Both the position numbers and the translations under genes were made by a program. From contig JPHH03000039.1 of NCBI GenBank assembly GCA_000750105.3, positions 1 through 64,000 on the forward strand: 64,000 nt of DNA. Reading direction: 5' to 3'. Below are positions 54,562 to 64,000 of the stretch, piece by piece. This stretch comes from Tolypocladium sp. Sup5 PDA-1. Its lineage: Eukaryota; Ascomycota; Sordariomycetes; Hypocreales; Ophiocordycipitaceae. The notes beneath the pieces are model-generated. The model worked only from the letters and a program-made list of their open reading frames with translations, ran no database searches and was not told the origin of the DNA. The first letter of the stretch is position 1. Every line of letters starts with the position of its first letter.

Positions 54562-56004
54562 TTATACAACCCGCCACACAGCTCCGGCCCCCGGGGTGTC
54601 ATCTCCCTCGTCGTCCCTGTTCATCCTCTCGATCCACGCCTCCTCCCTCGCCAGCGCCTCCCGCTCCATCTCGCCCATCTCACGCAGCTCCGCGAGCATG
54701 TCGTGCACCAAGTTACGTGCCCCCCACAGCATGCGCCCCAAGCTGCCGCCCCCTCGTCTGTTACTGCTCTCTTCCTCCGGATCGGCGGGCAGGTCGTCGA
54801 TGTCGAGGAGCTGCGCCCGCCAGGCCTCCAGCCGGCGCGTGATGCCCGCGCACTCGTCCTTCCAGGGCGCTTCCAGCTCGCCGATGAATAGCGCGTCTTG
54901 GTTTTGGTGGAGGGCGGTGCTGGTACCCCCCCGGGCGTCTTCGACATCGCGGACGCGGTCGATCCAGCGCTCGAAGCGCCTGACTACTCGGTTGTACCGC
55001 CCGCCGGCTTCGCTGAGCGTCCATATCCCGCCAAAGATCTCCTCCAGGGACTGAATCTTCTCCTCCAGCCCCTTGCCGCTGCTCCCCCAGCGTCGCAGGG
55101 CCAGGACATTCTCACGCTCCACCCCGGCCCTCTCCCGATCCGCGACCTCCCCGCTCGCCGCGCCGAGCCTGGCGAATCTTCCACCGAGCTTGTCCTGCGC
55201 GCTGGCCTGCCACTGCGCATCGACCGGCGCGGCCTCGCGGTGCAGGAGGTGCAGCTGCAGCAGCTCGGCCTGCAGCCTGCTCGTCTCGGCCGACGCGGCG
55301 ACGTTGGCGGGCAGCTTCGACGGCGACGGCGGCGCGAGGAACGTCGCCGTCAGGGGCTTGGGCGCGGCGTTCTTGGCGGGCGAGTAGTGCTGCTGCAGCG
55401 TCGAGAACGCGGGCCGCAGTCGCGGTTGCGCCTGTGCCTGTGCCTGTACATGTGTCTGCTTCGATGCTGTGGGGGTGGGCGTAGACGGCGCCGTCTTGTC
55501 TATCGACACGCTTCTCCCACGCGGCGGGGCCACTCGATCTCGCGAGGGCGGCCGCAGCACCGTCGCGGGATTCAAGCTCGTGACGGTGCTCTTGGCACGT
55601 GTATGCGTCGTAGCGCGCTTCACCTGCGCGGCCGTTGAGCTGCCCGCGGACGTCGGCCTAGCCGCGACTGGGGGCGGTCTGTTGGCGCTCGACAGCGGCG
55701 GGTGCCGACTCGTCGTCCCCCTTTTCACCGGTTCCTGAGAAGTCACCGTCGTCGTCGCCGTCATTGTGCCGTTCTGCCTCTTCGACGTCGACGCCGAGCG
55801 TCCCAGCACGGCCGACACGGGCCTGCTGCTTCGCACACCGGTCGTGGAGGTTGTGGCTGTCGACGTGGTGCGCGTTGGGGGCTTGACGGGGAGGCGGCTG
55901 GGGGAGGCGTTCCGTGACGGCTCTGCGGAGGCTGTCCGGGCGGGCTGGCCGGAGGGTAGGGCTGTGGGTTTGCGCAGGGACCGGGTGCGCTGGAGGGAGG
56001 ACAT
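54562..56004 (-). CDS. Unrecognised Ser/Pro/Arg-rich protein with C-terminal coiled coil
   Basis: 480 aa, single exon, family not recognised. The N-terminal 230 residues are basic, Ser/Thr/Pro-rich and probably disordered (SRNASPSRLPVKPPTRTTST is representative). From about 235 the sequence becomes helical: ETSRLQAELLQLHLLHREAA, then WQASAQDKLGGRFARLG, a charged segment with GLEEKIQSLEEIFGG, and RRFERWIDRVRDVED. The C-terminal helix is MLAELREMGEMEREALAREE. Such a layout (basic disordered head plus coiled coil) is seen in microtubule- and spindle-associated proteins such as HAUS8, but I see no specific signature and this is only a suggestion. The gene converges on the 6-phosphogluconolactonase gene. 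Confidence 0.72.
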   Translation of the reverse strand: MSSLQRTRSLRKPTALPSGQPARTASAEPSRNASPSRLPVKPPTRTTSTATTSTTGVRSSRPVSAVLGRSASTSKRQNGTMTATTTVTSQEPVKRGTTSRHPPLSSANRPPPVAARPTSAGSSTAAQVKRATTHTRAKSTVTSLNPATVLRPPSRDRVAPPRGRSVSIDKTAPSTPTPTASKQTHVQAQAQAQPRLRPAFSTLQQHYSPAKNAAPKPLTATFLAPPSPSKLPANVAASAETSRLQAELLQLHLLHREAAPVDAQWQASAQDKLGGRFARLGAASGEVADRERAGVERENVLALRRWGSSGKGLEEKIQSLEEIFGGIWTLSEAGGRYNRVVRRFERWIDRVRDVEDARGGTSTALHQNQDALFIGELEAPWKDECAGITRRLEAWRAQLLDIDDLPADPEEESSNRRGGGSLGRMLWGARNLVHDMLAELREMGEMEREALAREEAWIERMNRDDEGDDTPGAGAVWRVV

Positions 56005-56736
56005 GGCCGTGGATGTTCGGGGGCGAAGAAGGTTGGTTTACATGATGGTGAGAATGGCTGGAGTTGACACTACCTAAGGTACGGAGTAGGTTGGGGGGGT
56101 TATGGGGGTCTGAGCTCCGACGGGAAGCCCCACTCCGCTGCAGCCTCACCCGAGTTCAGGCACAAGCTTCCAACGACAGCATTCGCCATCTACGTCACAG
56201 GCAAGCTACCTTGCTTGAGATGATGCGAACCAAGAAGCGAGGGTCAATGCATCTTGCAATTTCTCTACTGTATCAATCCTGAAGAGGCCCGTCTCCTCAG
56301 CTCTCTCATAAAGTCCCTGGGCTCATGGCCACGCTATGCTATGTAGAGCGCGCATATCATAACCCTCATAACTCTTCGCTCGCGCGAGATTCCACGTCCC
56401 CTCCAATCCAACAATAATCCAAACAGCTCAAAACTCTGTCCAGTCGACGGGCCAGAAATGCAACCAATCTCGGCCCCGTGGGAAAATGGTATCATCAGCT
56501 TATCACAAAACCATCGTGTATCCCCTCTATCCGTATCCTTATCGTAGCCTGCCCCCCGTCTACCGAACATGTGTTCCAACAACCGGCCGTATTCCACATT
56601 CATTAAGGCCGTTCTCTATGCCATGACCAAAATAAGGGCCGAGAAAAAATGGGTACAAAGAGAAGAAGAGAAGTAGCGTTTCGGTGTCATGTGTCTTGAT
56701 ATGAGTGTGTGTGGTGAGATGGCTCGAGCAGCCAGC
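56005..56736. other. 0.7-kb intergenic region
   Basis: Promoter side of the preceding minus-strand gene and 3' side of the next one. It has the word TACGGAGTA at 56080-56088 next to TACCTAAGGTACGG. No ORF of note. Confidence 0.55.
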
Positions 56737-58893
56737 TCAAGTCGCCAGCTGCAACCCCAGGGCGGATCCAGGACGGGACATAGAGGACAGACTAAGCGGT
56801 GTGTTCATCGCCAGCTCGTCGACCAAGCGGCGCAACACCCTCTGATGCCCGTTGAGCGCCCGCAGACACGACTCGCAGATGCGCAGGTGGCAAAAGGTGC
56901 ACGCCCATCGATCCTCCGCGTCGGCCTTGTCACACGTCTGGCACGTGAGCGGGTAGTGTCGATTCGTCCGCCGGTTCATGGTCCGGTGGTTCTGGTAGCA
57001 GCTGAAGTGCGAGTCCTTGAGCGGCTTCGCAGGGATGACGGTGCCTGGCTCCAGTGGCCTCTCTGCCTGGACGGGGAAGTAGGCCGCCACAGGGTCGGGC
57101 TCTCGCGCGTTCTTCATCTCCGGGTACAGCGTTCCATCTCTGCCTCTGTAGAGGGGGCCCTGCGTCTCCGAGTGCACGATTCTCGGGTCTGCTCCGTCGG
57201 GCGCAGAGCGACGTGGCCGTTCCACAGGTCTCTGGGCGTCGGGTCTCACCGATGAGCTTCGTGGCGGAAACTTGGCCGACTCGGCGGGTTCTCGTGCACG
57301 GCTGGGTCCGCTGTCGTTGGCGGGCGATTCGCGTCGCGAGGTGGGTTTGCTGCCGGCGGGAGATTGCACGCTGCTGTTCTTGTTGCTCAGCTCCTGGAGG
57401 CTGGCGGCGCCATGTAGATTCGGGGCCGAGGGTGGCAATGTCTTTCTCGGGAGCGGCTTGGGCTGGGGCTGCTCGACGGCTTCCCTGGGCGGCTGCGGTG
57501 GCAGCGCCTTGGAGGAGGCGTCGGCTGGAATGACCTTGGGCGACCCCGAAGACGAAGCTGGTGAGACGGGTGACACAAAGGTATCGACGGCGGGCGCTGC
57601 CTTTACGTCCTCCTTGTGATACTCGGGCGTCGGGGGTCGCTGCGCACCAGGCCGCGACGACGCGTGGCCATTCTTGGTGGCACTGGCGTCCTTGCCGGGA
57701 GACCGGGAGCGGTGGAGATTATCCTTGAAGTGGTTAAGCTTTGACGCTCCGTTACCCATGGCTGGTGGTGTCTCGGCTACCTGCCGCTGCTGCTGCTCCA
57801 GCTGCTTTGGCTGCTGTTGCTTCGCCGCGGGCCGCACGTTCCGCCCGGGCAATCCGACGACGGGCGGCCGTGGCTGGGGCGTCGGCGTTGCTTTGATGGT
57901 TTCCGTCGAGCCCTGCGACCTTTGCGAGGCCAGGCTCCGGTTCGAGCTTGAGCTCGAGCTCGAACTCGGCGTTGCCGCTGCTGCTGCAGGTGGGGGAAGC
58001 TGCGTGGTCGTCGTCGACGCCGTCGAGCCGTGGCTGTAGTCGAGCTTGAGCCCAGGCAGCTCGCGGCTGTTGTCGCTCTTGTGGGGGCGGCGGCGCCAGA
58101 TTTCAGGCCGAGGCGGCGAGGGCGTCGCGAGCTCCGGAAGCGCCGGCTGTGGCTTCGACGACGGCGATGCAGGTCGCGGGCTTGGGAGCGGCTTTTCGTC
58201 CTTGGGAGGCGGCGCAGGCAACTTTTGATCGCGCGGAGAAGAGATTCGTAGGCTGCTGTTCACTGTTGTTGGAGCAGCAGGGGTCGTCCGGTTGCCAGCT
58301 GGTGACGTGCGGCGCTCGGTTGCGTGCATGGTGCTGCTGCTGCTGCTGTCGCTACCCGCTGCGCTGGCACTTGTGCCTCCACCCAACGGCAGCTCATCCG
58401 GCTCGCGCGCATACGCCGACAGCAGGCTTGACAGAGAGTCTGTGGGAGAAGGCTGTGCCAGATACTGGGGAGACTTGGCAGGCGGAGGCGGCTGCAGCGC
58501 GCCGACTGGTCGTCTGGGTATGGCCATGGCACTGGTGGGCGTGGGCGTGGTGCTGGTGCTGGTGCTGGACTGCGGCGGCGTATTCAGTGCCGGCGTCGCG
58601 GGCTTTGGTGGCGGAGGCGGCAAGGGCAGAGGCGAGGAGTTGACGGGCTTTCTCGTGATGGTGCTCTTGATGCTCTTGCTGTCATCGTCCTTGGTGTACG
58701 GCGGCGGAGGAGGGAGCTCGGGGAGCTCCTTGGGCATGGGGAGCGGCGGAGCGTCGTCGAGGAGCCCAGGCACCGACGGCAGGGCCTTGGAGAAGCGAGA
58801 TCGCCCGCTTATAGACGACGACCCCTCGAGGGAGGAGGTCGACTGCTGCTGCTGCAACATGGCGGCGGCGGTGGTGGTCCAACTTGCAGGCAA
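56737..58893 (-). CDS. Unrecognised proline-rich protein with C-terminal Cys-rich (zinc-like) module
   Basis: 718 aa, single exon (an alternative Met lies at 58860). Residues 1 to about 560 are low complexity: Pro runs (LPELPPPPPYTKDD), Ser/Thr tracts and Gln tracts, with no fold visible. From about 560 a conserved-looking segment appears (DPRIVHSETQGPLYRGRDGT, LYPEMKNAREPDPVAAYFPV). It ends in a compact Cys/His module at about 630-690 with SCYQNHRT, LTCQTC, WACTFC and ICESCLRALNGH. Four CxxC-type pairs or half-pairs spaced like this suggest two bound zinc ions. I cannot name the family. Proline-rich tracts could be SH3 ligands and the Cys module could bind protein or nucleic acid; both are inference. 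Confidence 0.75.
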   Translation of the reverse strand: MPASWTTTAAAMLQQQQSTSSLEGSSSISGRSRFSKALPSVPGLLDDAPPLPMPKELPELPPPPPYTKDDDSKSIKSTITRKPVNSSPLPLPPPPPKPATPALNTPPQSSTSTSTTPTPTSAMAIPRRPVGALQPPPPAKSPQYLAQPSPTDSLSSLLSAYAREPDELPLGGGTSASAAGSDSSSSSTMHATERRTSPAGNRTTPAAPTTVNSSLRISSPRDQKLPAPPPKDEKPLPSPRPASPSSKPQPALPELATPSPPRPEIWRRRPHKSDNSRELPGLKLDYSHGSTASTTTTQLPPPAAAAATPSSSSSSSSNRSLASQRSQGSTETIKATPTPQPRPPVVGLPGRNVRPAAKQQQPKQLEQQQRQVAETPPAMGNGASKLNHFKDNLHRSRSPGKDASATKNGHASSRPGAQRPPTPEYHKEDVKAAPAVDTFVSPVSPASSSGSPKVIPADASSKALPPQPPREAVEQPQPKPLPRKTLPPSAPNLHGAASLQELSNKNSSVQSPAGSKPTSRRESPANDSGPSRAREPAESAKFPPRSSSVRPDAQRPVERPRRSAPDGADPRIVHSETQGPLYRGRDGTLYPEMKNAREPDPVAAYFPVQAERPLEPGTVIPAKPLKDSHFSCYQNHRTMNRRTNRHYPLTCQTCDKADAEDRWACTFCHLRICESCLRALNGHQRVLRRLVDELAMNTPLSLSSMSRPGSALGLQLAT

Positions 58894-59052
58894 TGCGATG
58901 GCTGCGCTTGGACGTTCCCCCCCCCGCGGTGGTGACTTTGAGGCGAAGCGACAGGACGAAACGCTGGGCCCCAGCGGTGGAAGCTACGCTCTGACGGCCA
59001 GCGGGTGAGGAGGATGAGAGCGAGCGAGCGAGCGAGGAGCGCCCCTGGTTCT

Positions 59053-59079
59053 GGCTGGTTGGCTGGTTGGCTGGTTGGC
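59053..59079. repeat. (GGCTGGTT)3 tandem repeat
   Basis: Three perfect 8-nt units upstream of the proline-rich protein gene. Confidence 0.9.
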
Positions 59080-60145
59080 GCTGGCAGCGGAGGATGCGAC
59101 GTCCTCTGCACGATGTGCCGGCAGCATCAAGAGGGAAGAACCAAGGTTTTGCAACGAGGGGATGAGACGAGACGGGACGAGATGATCAGCGAGGGAAAAG
59201 CGACCACCGCGCGCCTTGTTTTACGGCCGCAGACCCTGGTCTTTCGACGTAACCGGCCATACCGGCCAAGCCGGGCCCCTGTTGGGCCTGTGGGCTGGCG
59301 GCTGCGGCGCAGGCACCGGCTGGCAGCGACTCCAGCCATGCCGTCGACGGCGGAGCATTGTCCAGTGTGGCTTCGTCGCGCCTGGCATGCTTCTGTGAAT
59401 CTCCGCCGCTGGGGATCCAGGGGGGGGGCCTTGGCCGTCTTGGCCGTCTTGGCCGTCTCTGGCATGGGCTGGATCGTGGAGTGAGACACGATGGAGCTGT
59501 TGGATGACTGGGGCCGCCCAAATAAGACGATGCGCCGAGGCGCGCAGAACCCGCAAAAGAAGGAATACTAGTGGTATTGATTGAATGGGCATTGTAAGAT
59601 GGGATTCACAACTCTTGCAATGAGCACTCGTACTGTCAGCGCGCATTCGGATGCGACGCAGATACGGAGTCGCATTCAGATGAGAAGCCATCACGAGCTT
59701 GGCTCCGGTCCATGCCCTACAGGCTGCCACAGCCACAGCCCCCCACCGTCAACCCTACAGCGCTGCTGTGTTTAGTAGCGCGTCGGGTGTTCCAGCTTGG
59801 CAGGGGCTGCCTGCTGCTGGGCCGGGGTGGACGTCATCAACGACTGTCAGATGCCAGCGCGAGCCCAGTGGCACGGTCGTCCATCCCAACTGTGAGGCAC
59901 AGAGAAGAAGCTTAAGGCATCTGGCGAACAGCCCACGGGGGGGGCGGCAAAAAGCAAGCTCGGTGGCTGACGCAACGGCCATGTCTCAGGTTTCCCAGTG
60001 GCGGTGACCGTCGTCCCCTGCGTCGCTCCCGCATCACGCGGTGCTCGCCCGCCAGCAGCTGAATTCCAGTGCTCAGCGATGCGAGCCCCGTCTCAGGTCG
60101 AAAGGACAATGGAATGGATGGATGGGTGTGGCTAAGGATGGGGAA

Positions 60146-60175
60146 GGGGGGGGGGGGGGGGGGGGGGGGGGGGGG
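60146..60175. repeat. G30 homopolymer
   Basis: Thirty consecutive G on the plus strand, the longest homopolymer in the window. Its true length is uncertain because sequencing of such runs is error-prone. Confidence 0.85.
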
Positions 60176-61557
60176 CTGAGGCAGCTTGTCAGGGAGTGAC
60201 AAGTGGGCAGCTCTCGTCTGCCGTGGTTCGCGTGGATTGATCGCTCGAGGGAACGTCGCAGCGTGCTCAAGCCCGACGGGCAGAGTTTCTCTCACATGCA
60301 GGAGTCTCTTGGAATCCATGGTTCTGCGTATAACTGCCATGCTATCGCTTGGCATGGCTGACTGAATTAAAGACCGTTGGCAGTGGTCTCCGTGATACAA
60401 AGTACTCCGTAGTCTGTACTCTGTACTTCGTAAGGTACCTACACATGGCTGCGTCGGCATGTCGGAGCTGCATGTGGGTCCCGGGTCCGGCGCCGCCGCC
60501 CGATTCCGAGCCGATCAACCAATGCAAAGCCTAAACCTTGAGCAACAGCAAAACCCTCTTTCTTTTATATACGGCGTAGCCGTCGCTTTACCCGGCACAT
60601 GTCATCTATGACGGGTTTACAAAAGGCCCGTGACCGCAAGTCCGTGTCGGTCATTGACCTCTATCCCAGCGCGGAGTGTCCCAAGGCCGGGCAACACGTG
60701 CCTCGAGCAACTCTACAAAGTAATCTGGAACGGCAATGGCACTCACTCTGGTCGTTTGTCACGATCCGACAACAGTGCTTGTTCCCCCCGCTTCGCCCGA
60801 GTGCGCACGGCATAACGGTGGGAGCCGGAGTTTGATCTGCCGGTCCGCGGACAACACCAAAAGTGCTGGCGATAAGTACCCGCCGTGTTCATGACAATGC
60901 TTTGCTTAAAGCCTTGGCGCACATCCGACCGGCCCCTCGGGTTGCTGTCAATCCCGACAGGGAAACAATCGTTTGTGCCGTTTCTGCGGAGCCCAGGACT
61001 CGAGTCTCGTGCAACATGTCAAGCGTCAAGCTGCATTGCATAAACTCAATCCATAGATATCGTGTAACCCAGTCACCCCTTCTCTACGGCCACAAGATAC
61101 GCCGAGTCTCCCGGAATGCTCTCAGTCCCGAGGGCTCCCCACGCTCGCTTGCTCACCTTCCCTGTTGGGCTGCTCGCTGTCAATTAGCAATCACGTCGCA
61201 CTGCAGCCGAGCCTGTCAGCAGCCTCCAGCGCCAACGTATTCCATCCAACAACGGGCTTGTTACAAGGACCCGGTTGGGGGAGCCTCCTCATAATGGGGC
61301 TTCAAAGTCAAAAGTGGCTGCTGTTGGGCGTCGATAACGGGCGGCGCTGGTGATACGGTGATACCTGGAGACAGCTGTCTCTGATTTCATGCACAGCGCT
61401 CAAGCCTCACCGCCCGGGTACGCCATCCGGGCGCATCGCAATTCCCTTAGGCGAGCTCGTTTTCCCGCTCCCGAGATAGCCAGATATATCATCTCGTCTC
61501 CGGTTTGTTTTTGAAAGCAGACGTCGACATCTGCAGCCGCAGCTCTGGTTCTCAGCC

Positions 61558-63566
61558 ATGGCTTCGGGCAAAGTGTCTCCAACCGCTGCGCCGGCCGCGT
61601 TCCCGGCGCCCACAGAGTCGTCCCCTCTTCTCGCCGAGCAGCGCCAACGGGACCCCGATGAGGCCGGTCGCGATGTCGAGGGCAGCGAGGCCAATGGCTC
61701 GGCCGGGGATGTGCCGCGCGATGGCAACCCGGAAATGGCAAAGAAGATGCATCTGTTCATCCCGGCCGTTGGCATTGGGGTCAGTCTCCTGCACTTGCAC
61801 TTACACGTTCGAACCGCTACTGACAGACACCAGCTGTACCTCGTGGCCATTGACCAGCTCCTAACCGTGGCCACGTACGCCAAGATCGGTAATGAGCTCA
61901 ATGCTCTCAACAACATCAGCTGGATCGCCACCTCGTGAGTTGGCCTCGTCATCTTCACTTGCACGACACAGTTGGACTCATCCGCTCTCAGATACTTCCT
62001 CACCCTCACCAGCTTCCAGCCCCTCTACGGCAAGCTCAGCGACATCTTCGGCCGCAAGGAGTGCCTCCTCTTTGCCTACGCCGTCTTCGCCCTCGGCTGT
62101 GTGGGCTGCGGCCTGGCGCAGGACATGGTCCAGCTGTGCGTCTCGCGTGCCGTGGCCGGCATCGGCGGAGGGGGCATGAACGCCGTCGTCTCGATCCTCT
62201 TGTCCGACATTGTGCCCCTGAGAGAGCGCGGCGTCTGGCAGGGTTACATCAACATCATCTTCGCAGCGGGAACATCTACGGGCGCGCCGCTTGGCGGTCT
62301 CCTCGCAGACTCCGTCGGCTGGCGGTGGTAAGTTCTACCCCTATTCCTCTCTGTCCAGTTGAGTTGCTGCCCCAACAACGCCGCGCTGCTGGACAGTTGT
62401 TCGTTGTACATTCTTGTTGGTGGCTGTGTTGCTGCGCTGCGTTGTGAAGCTCTCCGGCTCCGACTTCACGATGCTGACCTCCCTCCCTCCAGGTCGTTCC
62501 TCGCACAGGCACCGCTCTGCTGCGTAGCCTGGATCACCGTGTACCTCGTCCTCGACGTCCCCCGTCCCTCGCCCTCGCACTGGCTCGACAAGATGCGCAA
62601 GATCGACTTCCTCGGCGCCTTCGTCCTCGTGCTCGCCGTCGTCGCCCTCCTCGTCGGCCTCGACTCGGGCTCCAACCTCGGCTGGTCGCACCTCGTCACC
62701 GTCGTCTCCCTCGCCCTCGCCCCCGTGCTCTTCGCCCTCTTCGTCCTCGTCGAGGTCAAGGTCGCCACGCACCCCTTTGCGCCGGGCCACATCATCTTCG
62801 ACCGCGGCCTCTTCGCCTGCTACCTCGCCAACTTCTTTGGCGTCGCGGGCCAGTTCGGCGTGCTCTTCTACTTGCCGCTGTACTTCCAGGCCGTCGAGGC
62901 GCATAGTGCCACTGTCAGCGGCGCGCTGCTGGTGCCGGGCCTGATTGCGGGCGTGATGGCGTCCATTGGCGGCGGCTGGGTCATCAAGAGGACGGGCAAG
63001 TTCTACGCCATCACCATCGCTGCCTACGGCTTGCAGGTCCTGAGCTTCCTGCCCCTTGCGGTGTCGCTCTGGTACAGGGCCACGGTCGGAGAGGTAGTGG
63101 CGCTCATTATGACAGCCTTTGGAGGCGGATCCGGTATGCTTCCTCTCCATATCAGACCTCGACAGAGAAACACGGGCAAGACTGACATCGCACAGGCATC
63201 ACCACCACCCTCATCGGCCTCCTCGCCAACGCCGCCACCGAGGACACAGCAGTCGTCGTCGCCTGCTCGTACCTCTTCCGCTCCCTCGGCTCCAGCATCG
63301 GCATCTCCATCAGCTCCGCCGTCCTGCAGCAGACGCTGCGCACGCAGCTGGCCGCCCGCCTCCCCAACGGCGACGACGCCCGCCGCATCGAGGAGCGCGT
63401 CCGCCAGAACATCGACTACATCAGGGAGCTGCCGCCGGGCCTAGCCGCCCAGGTCCGCGACAGCTACCAGCTGGCCACCATCAGCGCCTTTGCGCCCACG
63501 CTCGTCTTCTCCGTCGTCGCGTTTGTGGTGACGTTTTGGGTGAGGGAGAAGTCGTTAAAGAGGTAG
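61558..63566 (+). CDS. MFS transporter, Vba/Fnx type (vacuolar basic amino acid transporter-like)
   Basis: Five exons (61558-61779, 61834-61934, 61992-62327, 62493-63133, 63196-63566) give 556 aa; every join keeps frame and restores conserved sequence. The N-terminal 65 residues are acidic and soluble and contain SPLL, a possible dileucine-type sorting motif. Membrane signatures are LYLVAIDQLLTVATYAKIGN in TM1, then SWIATSYFLTLTSFQPLYGK with motif A LSDIFGRKE. They continue with GAPLGGLLADSVGWRWSFL in TM5 and ITTTLIGLLANAATEDTAVV in a late helix. The last is characteristic of the S. cerevisiae Vba1-3 / S. pombe Fnx1-2 group within the 14-TM DHA2 family. The likely role is proton-coupled transport of basic amino acids into the vacuole, though drug-type substrates cannot be excluded. 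Confidence 0.88.
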
Positions 63567-63823
63567 CGTGATGACAGGGCCGGTGAAAACCCTAAGTGGT
63601 ATTGGGCAAATGATACGACTTACGGCCTGTACGAAGCGCATCAAGCCGAGATTTGGATACTTGTCATATTGGATCTTGTCATGTTGGATAAGGTAGTTGT
63701 ACAAACTCCATCGTATATCTCCCTCGCCAGAGACAAATGCATAAAAACACACAAGGTCATCGAACATAACAGTCCACTCACTCCATACCACAATTCGCTG
63801 CCTCGTCTCAAGGCATCAAACGT

Positions 63824-64000
63824 CTATGACTTGTTCTTGGACTTTTGGATCGGCTCCATTCCAAAAATGTCATCTGCCTTCTGGGGCGTCTCCACCATTG
63901 CTTCCCCAAACAAGAACGCATTCCGCTCGCGACTGGCATTGTTCGAGAGCCGCTTCTTGTGCTGCGTCGGCGGAGATTTGCTGGCCGACGGCGGAGTCCG
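63824..64000 (-). CDS. C-terminal end of a gene cut by the window edge
   Basis: The last 58 codons of a minus-strand frame that runs out of the window. It ends with the stop at 63824-63826. The readable end includes KSPPTQHKKRLSNNAS, NAFLFGEAMVETP and IFGMEPIQKSKNKS. It is basic and Ser/Pro-rich. I do not recognise the protein. It could be spurious, but the frame is fully open and its composition is protein-like. Confidence 0.5.
   Translation of the reverse strand, partial: RTPPSASKSPPTQHKKRLSNNASRERNAFLFGEAMVETPQKADDIFGMEPIQKSKNKS

Larger units (their letters stand above)
58894..61557. other. 2.7-kb intergenic region with G30 run
   Basis: No supported gene. It contains a (GGCTGGTT)3 repeat at 59053-59079, a (TTGGCCGTC)3 repeat at 59431-59457, a run of 30 G at 60146-60175, TACTCCGTA at 60401-60409 and TAAGGTACCTAC at 60431-60442. 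A TATA-like GATATAT lies near 61483, about 70 bp before the MFS start codon. Confidence 0.6.

Overview
This is a window of nuclear DNA from a filamentous ascomycete. Short introns (about 50-160 nt) with GT...AG ends and CTGAC/CTAAC-like branch sites, GC-rich third codon positions and fungal-specific families (velvet regulator, WSC/DUF1996 protein, fungal ABCB pump) all fit. The gene set and codon bias suggest Sordariomycetes, probably Hypocreales; that placement is inference, because no marker in the window settles the species. I recognise 18 genes, one of them cut by the right edge, separated by large intergenic stretches (0.2-6.2 kb).

Left part (1-13.5 kb): BDP1 (TFIIIB subunit) and BRE1 (H2B ubiquitin ligase) are transcribed divergently from a shared 0.47-kb promoter. 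Then come a SARAF-family membrane protein on the minus strand, a 3-kb non-coding stretch and a full-length ABCB multidrug exporter. Middle left (13.5-25 kb): a repeat-rich spacer, a GPI-anchored cysteine-rich surface protein, a 6.2-kb gene-empty stretch and an intronless velvet factor, best matched to VelC.

Middle (25-45 kb): a calcineurin-like phosphoesterase is divergent from a membrane-anchored tandem amidohydrolase whose second half has lost its metal ligands. Next are a secreted DUF1996-WSC protein, the rRNA m5C methyltransferase Rcm1/NSUN5, a 12-TM DHA1-type MFS transporter and an unrecognised nuclear-looking protein. Right part (45-64 kb): complex I assembly factor NDUFAF2 is divergent from a calponin-homology/coiled-coil protein. 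Then come a MYND-SET protein, 6-phosphogluconolactonase, two unrecognised proline/serine-rich proteins (one with a C-terminal Cys-rich zinc-like module), a Vba/Fnx-type MFS transporter and the C-terminal end of a further gene.

The genes are mostly independent housekeeping, chromatin, transport and cell-surface functions. There is no backbone synthase, so this is not a secondary-metabolite cluster despite three transporters and a velvet protein. No tRNA, rRNA, CRISPR or intact transposon was found. The most unusual signals are: a nine-base word TA(C/G)TCCGTA repeated about 20 times and only in intergenic DNA; an 86-bp near-identical copy of the 3' coding end of the calponin-homology gene lying 5.9 kb away behind an MFS gene and ending in an 18-G run; a pseudo-enzymatic second lobe in the amidohydrolase; and an in-frame, stop-free 54-nt intron directly before the BRE1 RING finger. 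For genes with introns, start and end give the whole coding span and the exons are listed in the evidence.
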